Numbered from the stretch's first letter, positions 16,972-27,250 are shown. The stretch: DNA of 64,000 nt from Winogradskyella costae (GCF_013403865.1 NZ_JABFDK010000001.1:124001-188000), one strand, 5' to 3'. The notes: generated from the sequence alone by a model not told the origin. A program made the numbers and translations.

Positions 16972-19900
16972 TTACTCATCAATCCAACCCATAATCGCAT
17001 TCGCTACAAACCTCGGCTCTGGTGGTAAAGCATAAATATCCTTTTCGTAGTTTTTATTGTAAGGCGAAATATTCATGATATTTCCATCAACGACTAACGT
17101 GCTACTTCCGCCTGGATCAAAGCCCATTGCTTTATCCATGCCGTATTTTAATAAAATATCAACCATATCAAAATGCGTGGCTCCTACAGACTCTCTAATT
17201 CGTCCGTTTACCATTAATACCATTAACTTACCTGCTTTGGTGATTCCAACAGCTATTTTTGGCCCACGCATATCTGTAAAATCTAATCGTGCGGCTTGTG
17301 TTTTAATAGAATTCGTGGTTTTCCAACCTTCTTCTTCCATATTTAAAATTTGTTTTCCTTCATCAATTAACATTGGTCCTGCTTCAATAGCATATGAAAT
17401 TTCATCCCATTTATAAGGATTCTCTTCGGGTTCTAATAATTGAATATCTAACGATTTTCCTTCAACAAACATGGCGTCAGAAAATAATGTAGATGGAATA
17501 GATAAGGTAATCCCAACCGGAATGACTGGCACATCTTCTTTCTTCCTCGTTTTAATAATCTCTTTTACGGTATTACCTGCAATTCTTACAATGACATTGC
17601 CATCTCCTTTAAAAGTGTCTTCAACATAAGACAAATCATAAAAGCAAGGTTCTATACTACTATGCTTATTATAGTTAGTGCTAGAAAACGTCATTTTTGC
17701 TTGTTTACCATTGACAATAAAACCTGATTTACTATTTACTTTTCGAATGTCTACATCACCGTTTTTGTAAATTACAAAGGCTGGTTTATTAAAAAGTGGT
17801 GGACAAAACACTTTATTATCCATTATCAATAAGCCTAAAGGAGAACCAATATAGGTCTCAGGCAGTCCGAGTTTACCAACTAATTCCGGATTCAAAATAT
17901 AACCACCATTCCAAGCTAATTCTATTTTGTTTGGGTTTTTACTTTTCTTCTTGTATTCTTTTACAAGTGCTGGTACATTTTTAGGTTCTTTATTAGCAAT
18001 ATGCGCTGCAAATTTCCAATGGTGTTTTTTTGTATCTATTTCTGCTAAAACTCCACTCCAAGGTAAACCGTCTTCATAAACACCTCCTGCGAAAGAAGAT
18101 TTTACCTTTTGAACCGTTTTACTTTCATTTAAATCTTCCTTTATCTGAGTCAACAACTTAGCAATAGGAGTTCCATTTTCAATGGCATCTTTTGTCATCA
18201 TATTTAACAATGCCTTCTCTCCTATTTTATCTTTTAAGTCTTGATATACATCACTTTTTAAAACTACATCAAAATCTTTAGCGGTTTGAATTGGCGTAGG
18301 ATACGCTAAAGTCGTCCGAACTCCTGCAGGTACAAATTGAATAAACCCACTCCCTTTAGGAATACCCATAATTTTAGCGGTCATTTCATACATCACTTTT
18401 CCAATATGGAAATGATCGATTTCAATAATATCAGTCATCATGGCAGCATATTCCCCATTGGTGATTAAGAAACCATCAGCGGCTTTAATAGCGCGTAAAA
18501 TCTTGATAGCCTTTGCACCCATTTGCGGAAAATGAACACCTTCTGACCATTGTTTGGTCTCTATAATCTGTACGACTCCTGCATTATACAACAAGCCTAA
18601 CTCTGGCTCTTTTCCACTTTCTAAATACTCTTTTATGTCTGCGCTCGAAAACCATTTTGTAATTCTTGGTTCGTGTATAAAAATGTAGATTTTCTCTAAC
18701 TGATTGACGTTTGCTTCAAGTATCTCTGAGGTCAACTCTTGTTCTATGGTTAATTTTAATTGTGCACGAATAGGTTGTAATACAAAATACTCTAATTCAT
18801 GCTTAATATAACGTCCCGGAAAATAGCCTTTTGGGACATTCTTCTTTAAATTTTTGGTTAATATTTTTCGATCATCAATCCCTAAATATTTACTATTCGT
18901 CAGTTGAAATAATGCCAATTCCCAATCGGCAAAAAATTGTGGTGCTAAGGTTAAATCTGGAAGATGACTAGGTTTAAACACATCGGTATAAATCATGTTA
19001 ACCAAACCAGTGACTTCTTGATAAGTAAACGCCTGATAAGCATAGGACTTTTTATTTCTATGACGATACGCCAACGCATGATCGTGACGAATTGAAATTT
19101 CACCATCTACATATTTAAAAATATCATCAATGGCATTGTAGTATTTATGAATGACTTCTAGATTCGTATTTACCAAATCTGGGATGTCATTTTCCATGGT
19201 TCTAGCATAACGCATTACACGTCCTTTCACCAACTGTTGTTCGACTCTAAAAAAGCTAGGATCTATTAACGATTTTAAATAATGCATAAAAGCCAAACGA
19301 CCATAACCTGGTAAATAATGTCTAGTTTTCTTATTGAGAATGGCATTAAGATCTTCATTTTCAAAATCTACAGAAGCCTTGTATTGTTTTAATAAATTAA
19401 TTACTTGTGGATTGTCTTCAATAGATACAGATACTAACTGATAATACATACGTTGTAAAATGTAACGCATGTTTTCCTCTAAAGCTTCTAAACTGTATCG
19501 CTTTTTAATAACGCTTCTGTTGTGCGTAACATCGACCATTCTGTTTTGTGGATAGAACACGTGATCACAGATTTTTTCTGCCAACTTCTTAGGGACTTTA
19601 GAGCCTTTAAATTCTAAAACATTAAGACGAAGTGACTCATCTAAATGACGACCAATAACTTCATCATAGACTTCTCTTGGTTCGTATTGTCTGCAAAAAA
19701 TTGGTGTTCCGCAAGCTGCAGCTTCAATAATTGGTAAGCCTCGTCCTTCGGTTTGACTTGGTAATAAAATTAAAGAGGCTACATCAAATAGCTGCTCAAT
19801 ATCCAATGGTTTTTTATGCTTTTTCTTGAAATCGTTTTTATCGAATTCACTAAATAAAAATCCAAGAAGTACTCGCGATCTAAACACTTTTGGAAGGTCT

Positions 19901-21165
19901 TTTAAAAAAGTCGAAAAGTCCTTTTTTAAATCGTGATAATAATTTTGTTGTCCGTGTGGAATGGGTCCTGAAACAATCAACGACAATTTTAATTGTGGAT
20001 TGGTGAGAAATTTATCAGCAAAAGAATCGTACGAAAACAAGCGTTTAATAAGCTTAAAATTCAACTCAATAGATTTTCTACTTATGACTCTTGTTGGCTG
20101 TAAAAACACGATATTGTTATTTACAAAATCGAAGTTTTTAATGGTTTTATGACCTAATAAAATAGGTCTTAATGAGCGTTTACTTTCCGTATGATGCGAC
20201 GCTGTATGAACCGTTATGGAATCTTTTTTATTCGCAAAAATTGAAGACACTTGCATAAACGCTTTTATAATATCGCGCTTACTCATTTCATGTAATTTGG
20301 TATCTACAGCAGTTCCTAATAAGGCTACATTCGCTGGATTATGACCATTAATATTAATCAAATGATCTTGCTGAATTCTATTAATATTCACATTCATCCA
20401 AGACCGACTTTCCCATGGATAAACCGTTTCTATAATTGAGAAAAATTCGCCTACATGTGCATTGTGAAAAAAGAAATCTCTTGGTCCTTTTTTAAGACCT
20501 TTTTTATTTATTTCTACAGCTCTGTTTCCTCCTTCCCAATAAAAATCGTGATTATTATTAATAACCGGAATTCCTAAATATTCCGATATTAAAACCGTAG
20601 CCAAAGCCAAAGACACATTCCCAGGATTAGAACACACATTAATAAGGTATAATAACGAAATGTCATTTTCCTCAATATAAGAGCCTAATTTTTCTACAAG
20701 AACTAAAACCTCTTTCCAAAATTTACCAATAAGATTATTGTAGGCTTCACTACCGCGTTCCATTTTAATTTTGAAGAAATCCTCGTATAAAGGCCAAGCA
20801 TCAAAAGCTTCCATTTCTGGAATAACTTTTCTGATTGCCGTTTTTGGAATAAGCTCGTCTGCTTCTTGTTTAATTTCACCAGCTATAAAGTGAATGGGAA
20901 TATCTGGATATATATTTTTGAAGGTTTTAGCATACTTGTCAGTTTCGACGGTGATACCATCTATCGTAAAATAAAAGGTTAAAAATGCAATACCACCGTT
21001 TTCAATATGTGCATCAAAGGTTGATGCATTTCCTTTAAAAGCGGATGGTAAATTTCTCTCCTTAAATTTATCTATAAATAAACCGAGATCAAACCACGTA
21101 TTTATCTTTTCATTTTTTAGTTCATTTAAAATATTAGAGATTTTTGGTGTTTTTTTATCGGTCAT
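16972..21165 (-). CDS. Giant glycosyltransferase fused to a NAGPA-type phosphodiester glycosidase
   Basis: 1397 residues with three parts. About 1-550 is a GT-B glycosyltransferase with the family-4 donor-binding signature TEGRGLPIIEAAACGTP near 470-485. About 560-1000 is a mostly helical region I do not recognise. About 1030-1395 is a phosphodiester glycosidase (NAGPA/DUF2233) domain: IELAWNGGYI, GPMLIDEGKQ, AVGITKAGKLMVLMVNGR and FDPGGSSTLVVDG near 1345. No signal peptide, so cytoplasmic. It lies 10 bases after the stop of a second glycosyltransferase with which it shares the motif HDFxWExG. It could build and trim, or synthesise and regulate, a phosphosugar-containing glycan; this is inference. 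Confidence 0.8.
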   Translation of the reverse strand: MTDKKTPKISNILNELKNEKINTWFDLGLFIDKFKERNLPSAFKGNASTFDAHIENGGIAFLTFYFTIDGITVETDKYAKTFKNIYPDIPIHFIAGEIKQEADELIPKTAIRKVIPEMEAFDAWPLYEDFFKIKMERGSEAYNNLIGKFWKEVLVLVEKLGSYIEENDISLLYLINVCSNPGNVSLALATVLISEYLGIPVINNNHDFYWEGGNRAVEINKKGLKKGPRDFFFHNAHVGEFFSIIETVYPWESRSWMNVNINRIQQDHLININGHNPANVALLGTAVDTKLHEMSKRDIIKAFMQVSSIFANKKDSITVHTASHHTESKRSLRPILLGHKTIKNFDFVNNNIVFLQPTRVISRKSIELNFKLIKRLFSYDSFADKFLTNPQLKLSLIVSGPIPHGQQNYYHDLKKDFSTFLKDLPKVFRSRVLLGFLFSEFDKNDFKKKHKKPLDIEQLFDVASLILLPSQTEGRGLPIIEAAACGTPIFCRQYEPREVYDEVIGRHLDESLRLNVLEFKGSKVPKKLAEKICDHVFYPQNRMVDVTHNRSVIKKRYSLEALEENMRYILQRMYYQLVSVSIEDNPQVINLLKQYKASVDFENEDLNAILNKKTRHYLPGYGRLAFMHYLKSLIDPSFFRVEQQLVKGRVMRYARTMENDIPDLVNTNLEVIHKYYNAIDDIFKYVDGEISIRHDHALAYRHRNKKSYAYQAFTYQEVTGLVNMIYTDVFKPSHLPDLTLAPQFFADWELALFQLTNSKYLGIDDRKILTKNLKKNVPKGYFPGRYIKHELEYFVLQPIRAQLKLTIEQELTSEILEANVNQLEKIYIFIHEPRITKWFSSADIKEYLESGKEPELGLLYNAGVVQIIETKQWSEGVHFPQMGAKAIKILRAIKAADGFLITNGEYAAMMTDIIEIDHFHIGKVMYEMTAKIMGIPKGSGFIQFVPAGVRTTLAYPTPIQTAKDFDVVLKSDVYQDLKDKIGEKALLNMMTKDAIENGTPIAKLLTQIKEDLNESKTVQKVKSSFAGGVYEDGLPWSGVLAEIDTKKHHWKFAAHIANKEPKNVPALVKEYKKKSKNPNKIELAWNGGYILNPELVGKLGLPETYIGSPLGLLIMDNKVFCPPLFNKPAFVIYKNGDVDIRKVNSKSGFIVNGKQAKMTFSSTNYNKHSSIEPCFYDLSYVEDTFKGDGNVIVRIAGNTVKEIIKTRKKEDVPVIPVGITLSIPSTLFSDAMFVEGKSLDIQLLEPEENPYKWDEISYAIEAGPMLIDEGKQILNMEEEGWKTTNSIKTQAARLDFTDMRGPKIAVGITKAGKLMVLMVNGRIRESVGATHFDMVDILLKYGMDKAMGFDPGGSSTLVVDGNIMNISPYNKNYEKDIYALPPEPRFVANAIMGWIDE

Positions 21166-21175
21166 GTTTTGGTTC

Positions 21176-22420
21176 TTAAAATGTAAATAATTGGCTTAAC
21201 TTTTCTTCTAATACTTCATACGAAAAGTGTTTTTTGCCAATGTTAAAATTGTAGTCTCCAATTTCCTTACAGCGTTTTGGGTTATAAATAATATCAGACA
21301 TTTGCTGTACACTTTCTGGCGTAAGATTACTATCTTCAATCATTACGGTTTCAAAGCCCTTGTTGCCAATATCTTGCATATAAACAGGCTTGTAATTATT
21401 GACAAATATTGGTTTTTTTGCGAGTATGGTTTCTACAAAAGCATTTCCAAAACCTTCATAGGTACTAAAGTAAGTTGCCGCTCTTCCATGCGCATACACA
21501 TCAGATAAATCTTTATGATCTAAAACTTTGTGTGCTGCAAATATGATTTGACGCGATAGATTTAAGTCGTGAATTTGGTCAATTAATTCATTGTAATACT
21601 CCTTATTCTCATCATCATTGTTATTTCCAGTTATGACTAATTTTAGTTTTTTATCGTCTAATTGGTCTATTAAAGAAATCGCTGTTTCAATCCCTTTACG
21701 TCTTACGATACGCGTGACCTGTAGCAAAGCTATTTCATCTTTTAAAACGCCTACATCTCTCAGGAAAAATTCATTCTCTGGCGTTGGCACTCCATAGACA
21801 CGATTAAAATCCATAACATTTGGCACCAAAGTGGCATCAATATCAAAACGGTTTTTAAACGTTTCTACTCCAAACGTATTAATAACAGCATGCTTTACAT
21901 TAGGTAATAATAATGGAAAGTTATTATCGACATAGTGATTAATTTCTGGGTGTACAGACACATAGCGCTGACCGCGTTCCCAATGAAAATCATGATCGTG
22001 CGTTACAATAGGTATACCTGTAGTTTCAACAAGTTTTTTAATGGCAACTCCCATGGACAGATGACATGGCAATGCAGATGCATTTTCTGAAAGAATAACA
22101 TCAATTTTCTTATCGGCTATCCATTGTCGCATAGCGAAGTGTATTCTATTTGATGCTTTTTCGATGTGTTCTAATAAGGCATCCGGATTCTTATCGGGTT
22201 CAAAAAACGCTTTACGTTGTCCCCATTCTGCTTCAACAGAAAAGAAGGATAAGGCAGGAAACAAATAATCATGCTCACGATCTATAGTCCAGGATTCAAA
22301 TTCTCCCGACATAATAAAGACCTCATGGCCTAATTTCTTTAATACATCTATCCATTTTTCGGTTTCGAGAGCGACACCATCTACGCCTCCTATTCGTCCA
22401 ATAATAATACCTATACGCAT
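21176..22420 (-). CDS. GT4-type glycosyltransferase
   Basis: 414 residues, GT-B fold. N-terminal acceptor domain MRIGIIIGRIGGVDGVALETEKWIDVLKKLGHEV. Donor-site region LLQVTRIVRRKGIETAISLIDQL, then YEGFGNAFVETILAKKPIFVNNY, the E-x7-E signature. The internal motif HDHDFHWERGQRY parallels HDFYWEGGNRA of the fusion protein downstream, suggesting the two act in one pathway or share an acceptor. First gene of a two-gene operon. The sugar and acceptor are unknown. Confidence 0.85.
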   Translation of the reverse strand: MRIGIIIGRIGGVDGVALETEKWIDVLKKLGHEVFIMSGEFESWTIDREHDYLFPALSFFSVEAEWGQRKAFFEPDKNPDALLEHIEKASNRIHFAMRQWIADKKIDVILSENASALPCHLSMGVAIKKLVETTGIPIVTHDHDFHWERGQRYVSVHPEINHYVDNNFPLLLPNVKHAVINTFGVETFKNRFDIDATLVPNVMDFNRVYGVPTPENEFFLRDVGVLKDEIALLQVTRIVRRKGIETAISLIDQLDDKKLKLVITGNNNDDENKEYYNELIDQIHDLNLSRQIIFAAHKVLDHKDLSDVYAHGRAATYFSTYEGFGNAFVETILAKKPIFVNNYKPVYMQDIGNKGFETVMIEDSNLTPESVQQMSDIIYNPKRCKEIGDYNFNIGKKHFSYEVLEEKLSQLFTF

Positions 22421-22614
22421 GTTACATCTAAAGTTTTGTGTTCTTTAAATATAGAATAAGCATTAACGTTCTGAAAGATTTTGAAGGACCGAGTCTACGG
22501 AATTATGACTTCAAAAATTTAAACAAGATTAAATTATGTGTAATGAAATTAATACGGCTAATCTTAACAAAATGATAATACGTTAATTTGTTAATATTCC
22601 AAATAGTTCCCATT

Positions 22615-24096
22615 TCAACTAAGTAATTGGTGAGTTTTTCGACCCATTTTAACAATTATCCCAATACATTCTTCAATATCCTTTTTTGTGGTTCTAAAAT
22701 TTACAATACAAGCTCTCATGCAATACTTGTCATCGATGATGGCATTAGATAAAAAGAGTTCACCTCCTGTTTGTAATGTATTTACCAACGCTTCATTTAA
22801 AGTGTTTAAATAAGTATCAACATCCTCACCCCTTTCTTCCATAGCTTTAGGGACATATCGCAGTGTCGCAATACTCAAATTTTGAGTGACACATTCTAAT
22901 TCTGGATGCTGTGTTGCCAATTCTGCAAAATATTTTGACAAGGCGATATCTTCACGTATTAATTTCACATAACCATCGCGACCTATTTGTTGTAAGGCCA
23001 ACCACACTTTTAAAGCTCTAAAACCACGCGAATTTTGAAGTCCATATTCAAAATAATTCAGCGATCCTCCCTCTTCTGTTAAACTAAAATTATAATATTC
23101 GGGATGTGAACTGTAAGTATCTATTAAATGTTTTGGGTTTTTAACCAAGATACAACCGGCTTCTAAAGGACTGTAGAGCCACTTGTGAGGATCGAGTGCA
23201 ATAGAATCAGCCTCCTCTACTCCATTAAATAAACCTTTTAGCTCAGGAATAACAGCCGCAGGAATACCATAAGCACCATCAATATGAAACCATAAATCGT
23301 GTGTTTTACATACGTCCGCAACGGCTTCCAAATTATCAATAACACCTGTACTTACATCACCAGCAGTACCGACAACCAAAAAAGGTTGATGGCCTTGTTT
23401 TATATCATCTTTTATGGTTTGTTCCAAGATTTGAATATTCATTTTATTTGAAGCATCTGTGGGAATCCAACGAATAGAATTGCTACCATGCCCAAATAGA
23501 ATTGCTGCTTTATCTATCCACGTATGTGTTGATTTTGAACAATACGAAATTAACTGTTTCGACGTATTCGAAAGGCCATCTTCTTTTATGCTTTTTGGTG
23601 CGTTAGCCGTTCTTGCTGCTAAAAACGCCGTGAAATTAGCCATATTGCCTCCACTGACCAAAACACCTCCATAGCTTGGATCTACTCCAATAAATTCAGC
23701 CAACCACTTAATCGTTTGTTTTTCTATTTCGGTTGCCATCGGACTTAAGATTTGCCCACCGACATTTGGATTCACAGAAGCCGCTAACAAATCAGCTAAA
23801 GCTCCAATTGGAGCTGCTGATGATGTTATAAATCCGAAAAATTTAGGATGACCGTTTAATAGTGAATTATTAAATAATAGCTTAGACGTTGATGCCAATA
23901 GTTGATCTGTTGGTACTCCGTGTTTTGGTAAGGAGGCATTACCTAATAGCCGTTGTAATTCTAAAGGTGTTTTGGTGGTTGTGACGGGTTGGTTTGATAT
24001 ATCATCAAGAAATTCAGATATGGTATCAATGAGTTGGTAGCCTATTTTCTGAAATTCGGCTTTACTTATTTCGATTGCATTTTCTCTTTTATCCAT
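22615..24096 (-). CDS. PLP-dependent group II decarboxylase (aromatic-amino-acid-decarboxylase-like)
   Basis: About 493 residues from ATG 24096; a GTG at 24117 would add seven residues. Fold-type I decarboxylase family: HPKFFGFITSSAAPIGALADLLAAS, GGQILSPMATEIEKQTIKWL, LVSGGNMANFTAFLAAR, WFHIDGAYGIPA and SIALDPHKWLYSPLEAGCILV, where the HKW lysine forms the Schiff base with PLP. Family members decarboxylate aromatic amino acids, glutamate or 2,4-diaminobutyrate. The substrate is not decided here. It is transcribed alone on the minus strand. Confidence 0.88.
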   Translation of the reverse strand: MDKRENAIEISKAEFQKIGYQLIDTISEFLDDISNQPVTTTKTPLELQRLLGNASLPKHGVPTDQLLASTSKLLFNNSLLNGHPKFFGFITSSAAPIGALADLLAASVNPNVGGQILSPMATEIEKQTIKWLAEFIGVDPSYGGVLVSGGNMANFTAFLAARTANAPKSIKEDGLSNTSKQLISYCSKSTHTWIDKAAILFGHGSNSIRWIPTDASNKMNIQILEQTIKDDIKQGHQPFLVVGTAGDVSTGVIDNLEAVADVCKTHDLWFHIDGAYGIPAAVIPELKGLFNGVEEADSIALDPHKWLYSPLEAGCILVKNPKHLIDTYSSHPEYYNFSLTEEGGSLNYFEYGLQNSRGFRALKVWLALQQIGRDGYVKLIREDIALSKYFAELATQHPELECVTQNLSIATLRYVPKAMEERGEDVDTYLNTLNEALVNTLQTGGELFLSNAIIDDKYCMRACIVNFRTTKKDIEECIGIIVKMGRKTHQLLS

Positions 24097-24138
24097 TGGT
24101 CTTGTGATCTTTCTCACAAGTTACAAATACTTAGGTAC

Positions 24139-24789
24139 TTATGGCTCAATTTCAGATTCGAATTTTGGTAATTCAAATTTCTCAATAGGCACTTCCATAG
24201 ATTCAATCGCAATAACTTCAACAGTCATTGTTCCCATTCTGGTTCTAAATGGTAAGCAGCCATACTTTTGAAATATGATATTTTTATGGTTTAATTTAAA
24301 ATCGGCATAATTACCAGCATTAACTTTTAGGTAATCGGTATTCAACCACAATCCACCTGTTCCCATTTTTGATTTCAGTAGTATTTTTTTGCACGGAATA
24401 TTTAAAATGGTGTCTATTTCTTTTGTTTCAATCAACTCAACAAAAGCATCTAGGTCTGAGTGTACATCAGTTTTATGGACGACAGCTTCTGTTGAATTTT
24501 CTTTCCACGCATAAAGTTTCTTTTTATTTGGCACATAAACTTCAAAGCCGTTTTCTAAACCTGTAGCTATTTCAGACATGTATTGATCTCCTTTATAATA
24601 ATACGTTTGAAGCATAAATCCCTGATCACCAAAAACAGGTTTTAATATTTTTTCTTTAAAAACACTATCGGTAAATATATCAGGATATGGATTTTCCATA
24701 GTGGTCTTATAGGTGACACGTCCCTCAAAACTTTGAGAAAAAGTGATTTGAGTCACCAGAATAAGAATAAAATATAGTGCTTTTTTCAT
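24139..24789 (-). CDS. Secreted protein of unknown function (GLPGLI/DUF4412-like)
   Basis: 216 residues with a signal peptide (MKKALYFILILVTQITFSQ). The sequence SFEGRVTYKTTMENPYPD, then YYYKGDQYMSEIATG and NIPCKKILLKS, is reminiscent of the Bacteroidota GLPGLI and DUF4412 groups: beta-rich secreted proteins that start with FEGxVxYK. No catalytic motif is visible. It lies 14 bases after the P-loop kinase-like gene upstream, so these probably share a transcript. Confidence 0.55.
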   Translation of the reverse strand: MKKALYFILILVTQITFSQSFEGRVTYKTTMENPYPDIFTDSVFKEKILKPVFGDQGFMLQTYYYKGDQYMSEIATGLENGFEVYVPNKKKLYAWKENSTEAVVHKTDVHSDLDAFVELIETKEIDTILNIPCKKILLKSKMGTGGLWLNTDYLKVNAGNYADFKLNHKNIIFQKYGCLPFRTRMGTMTVEVIAIESMEVPIEKFELPKFESEIEP

Positions 24790-24803
24790 GTTGATTTTGA
24801 AGA

Positions 24804-25295
24804 TTAAATTTCTGAAATTAAAATGCCATCACGCATTTCGTTTTCGGTTGGTTTCTCAAACCATGTTTCCATAAATTCGAAGTTATCATTTGTCACTTCA
24901 AACTCAAACGTGGCACCTTTTTCCGTATTTCTCGTCATGACACGCTCTAATCGTTTGGTTTTAGAAACGTCTAAAAAATGTAATTTTATGATATAACCAT
25001 TCATTTCCGCGAACTTCCTGAATTTTTCACGGTGTCCAAATTTGGACAATCCTAAATCCAAGATGGTATCTGTTTTTAAGTCTTCTAACTGATGAATTAA
25101 ATTTAACATGATGCGTTCTGAGCGTTCAATGCGTTCTAAAAACCAATCTAAACCATCGGTTTCTTTTTTATCAGGAAGAAATAGCACATTATTCCAAGTA
25201 TCAATTGAAAACACAACCCCTTTAATGTTTCGTTTTAGTTCGTTGGCGTAGGTGGTTTTTCCTGAGCCTGTATTACCTACTATAAGGTGAATCAT
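24804..25295 (-). CDS. P-loop kinase-like ATP-binding protein (AAA_33 type)
   Basis: 163 residues. Walker A GNTGSGKTT at 7-15, then FSIDTWNNVLF, ILDLGLSKFGHREKFRKFA, and LHFLDVSKTKRLERVMTRN as a lid-like arginine-rich segment. This order resembles the AAA_33 or zeta-like small-molecule kinase group. The substrate is unknown. It follows the LysR gene by 18 bases on the same strand. Confidence 0.75.
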   Translation of the reverse strand: MIHLIVGNTGSGKTTYANELKRNIKGVVFSIDTWNNVLFLPDKKETDGLDWFLERIERSERIMLNLIHQLEDLKTDTILDLGLSKFGHREKFRKFAEMNGYIIKLHFLDVSKTKRLERVMTRNTEKGATFEFEVTNDNFEFMETWFEKPTENEMRDGILISEI

Positions 25296-25313
25296 ATGAT
25301 TTTAATTAGGTGT

Positions 25314-26198
25314 TTATGGAATGTAAGTTTCTCCGAGAACTTCTGAATAATTAACGATGCGTTTCACAATTTTATTTGGGTCATTTCTACGCCAGTTCAT
25401 ATACAAATCGACTTTCTCTGTAAGTTCAATAAAACGCACATTTGGGTTCTTCGCAAACTGAAATGAATAGGGTAAAATAGAAATTCCCAAATCTTTCGCG
25501 ACAAGATTTAATATTACATTCCCAAAATCAGATTCAATAGTTGTTTTGGGATTAAAACCATTAGTATTGAAAATGCCACGTAATAAAGTTGAAAAATAGG
25601 TCTTGTTCTGCAATGGAGAAATGATAAAGTTTTCATTTTGAACCATTGTTAAATCCGTAAAATTTTCTTCAGTTACCCAATGATTTATGGGCACAACTAA
25701 ACAAACAGATTCTGAATATAGTCGTTTTGAAACTATAGTAGGACTTAAGATTTCATCACGACTTAAAGAAATATCAATATGATAATTTAGAAGTAAGGAT
25801 TCATGATTGATATCAATTGGTTCGGTTAATTCAATTTTTAAATCGGGCATTTCTGTGGTTAGAATATTCATAAGACTTGGCAAAAACCCAAATGATATTG
25901 AACCGGGATACGCAATTGAAATCGTGCCCAAAGTACCAATATCAATTTTTTGCGCTTGCTTGTAAATGCGATCTAATTCGTTAATTGAAGTCGTCCAATG
26001 GTCTTGAAGAAATTTACCAGCAGCTGTCAATTTTACGTTCCGCTTATCTCTTTCAAAAAGTTGAAACCCTAATTCATCCTCTAAGGATTGAATTTGCCGA
26101 CTTAATGTTGATTGCGATATCGAAACCTTCTCTGCTGTTTTCCAAAAGTGAAGTCCATTAGAAAGTTCTAAAAAATATTTGATTTGTTGAATCGTCAT
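25314..26198 (-). CDS. LysR-family transcriptional regulator
   Basis: About 294 residues from ATG 26198. A TTG-initiated extension to 26246 is unlikely, because the family begins MTIQQIKYFLELSNGLHF. Winged helix-turn-helix: AEKVSISQSTLSRQIQSLEDELGFQLFERDKRNVKLTAAG. The effector-binding domain follows (about 90-290). It is divergent from a LysE-type exporter gene with about 107 bases between the starts, the classic layout for control of an amino-acid exporter by a LysR regulator that senses the exported molecule. Confidence 0.93.
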   Translation of the reverse strand: MTIQQIKYFLELSNGLHFWKTAEKVSISQSTLSRQIQSLEDELGFQLFERDKRNVKLTAAGKFLQDHWTTSINELDRIYKQAQKIDIGTLGTISIAYPGSISFGFLPSLMNILTTEMPDLKIELTEPIDINHESLLLNYHIDISLSRDEILSPTIVSKRLYSESVCLVVPINHWVTEENFTDLTMVQNENFIISPLQNKTYFSTLLRGIFNTNGFNPKTTIESDFGNVILNLVAKDLGISILPYSFQFAKNPNVRFIELTEKVDLYMNWRRNDPNKIVKRIVNYSEVLGETYIP

Positions 26199-26305
26199 CT
26201 TTAATGCGATTTTTGCATTAATAAGGTAAAAATATGTATTTTTCAATAGTCATCAAAGTATTTCCTTTGCCAAAACATATTGTTTTAAAATAACGCAATA
26301 GCATC
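26199..26305. promoter_or_regulatory. Divergent lysR/lysE intergenic control region
   Basis: 107 bases between divergent start codons; it must hold both promoters and, by family precedent, the LysR box. I could not pick a convincing T-N11-A dyad by eye. Confidence 0.35.
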
Positions 26306-26929
26306 ATGGGAATAGAAAATTTTATAACTTTTATTTTTACAGCCATAATTTTTGTTATGATACCCGGTATGGATACGGTTTTTGTATTAAACAAATCCAT
26401 TAGTCACGGACGGAAATCTGGAATTTACGCTTCGTTAGGTATTAATTCTGGTGCTTTAGCTCATGTCTTTTTTGCTGCCATAGGTTTATCTGTATTATTG
26501 GCAAAATCCGCTTATGCGTTTACGATTATTAAATATTTGGGCGCACTTTATTTACTTTACATAGGTGTTTCCAGTCTTAAGAATAACAAGGCGATTTTGA
26601 ATTCTGAACAGAATCATCAGAATCAAAACATAAGGAAAAGCGACTTTTGGTCTGGATTCTTAACTAACCTATTAAATCCCAAAGTTGCATTATTCTTTTT
26701 AGCCTTATTTCCACAGTTTATAAGTCCGAGCGCGATTAATGATCCGATTCCATTCCTGATTTTAGGTTTGACATTCGCAGTAATCGGAATCATTTGGTAC
26801 ATCACCTTAACCTTATTTGCAGCAATTTTTTCAGAGAAGTTTAAGGCCAATCCCAAATCTAGCATCTACTTGAATAAAATTTCAGGATTAATTTTTATAG
26901 GAATGGCGATATCCATTGTACTAACCTAA
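26306..26929 (+). CDS. LysE/RhtB-family amino acid exporter
   Basis: 207 residues with about six transmembrane helices. Conserved LysE-family sequences: IFVMIPGMDTVFVLNKSISHGRKSGIYASLGINSGALAHVFFAAIGLS near the N-terminus, LGALYLLYIGVSSL, and FWSGFLTNLLNPKVALFFLALFPQFI. It exports amino acids or derivatives across the inner membrane. The divergent LysR regulator probably controls it. The substrate is unknown. Confidence 0.92.
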   Translation: MGIENFITFIFTAIIFVMIPGMDTVFVLNKSISHGRKSGIYASLGINSGALAHVFFAAIGLSVLLAKSAYAFTIIKYLGALYLLYIGVSSLKNNKAILNSEQNHQNQNIRKSDFWSGFLTNLLNPKVALFFLALFPQFISPSAINDPIPFLILGLTFAVIGIIWYITLTLFAAIFSEKFKANPKSSIYLNKISGLIFIGMAISIVLT

Positions 26930-26987
26930 ATGGACGACATTTTAAATTTAAGACGTTTAATGCTGTTTAGATAAGGTTTTTTATGAC

Positions 26988-27212
26988 TCACTCTATAATC
27001 TCGTAATCAACATCTAGTTTCCGTAATGCTCTTAACGCAGAGCCAGAATTTTTATCTGAAACTTCGATATCTACAGCATCTCCTTCTAAAAGAATCTCTG
27101 TAAGTTCATGAGATAATGACGCATTACCATTAGCGGAAATCTCAGTAATACAGTTAGCTATCGCTCTTTTATCTGGTCTTTGAGCGTCGCATGATAATAG
27201 GTTTAATTTCAT
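26988..27212 (-). CDS. Small hypothetical protein, 74 residues
   Basis: Soluble and mixed alpha/beta. The order (MKLNLLSCDAQRPDKRAIANCITEI ... SALRALRKLDVDYEIIE) is loosely reminiscent of the C-terminal fold of ribosomal protein L7/L12 or of small ClpS-like adaptors, but I see no diagnostic motif. ATG start. It is transcribed toward the left edge, just downstream of a degenerate cassette-like repeat (27251-27350). Confidence 0.5.
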   Translation of the reverse strand: MKLNLLSCDAQRPDKRAIANCITEISANGNASLSHELTEILLEGDAVDIEVSDKNSGSALRALRKLDVDYEIIE

Positions 27213-27250
27213 TGTAATGGATTAATAATTTGAATCAGAATAGCCTGAGA

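Noticed and set aside
26988..27212. L7/L12 paralogue
   Set aside because: Only a loose resemblance in order of charged and hydrophobic residues; the diagnostic glycine-lysine patterns are missing.
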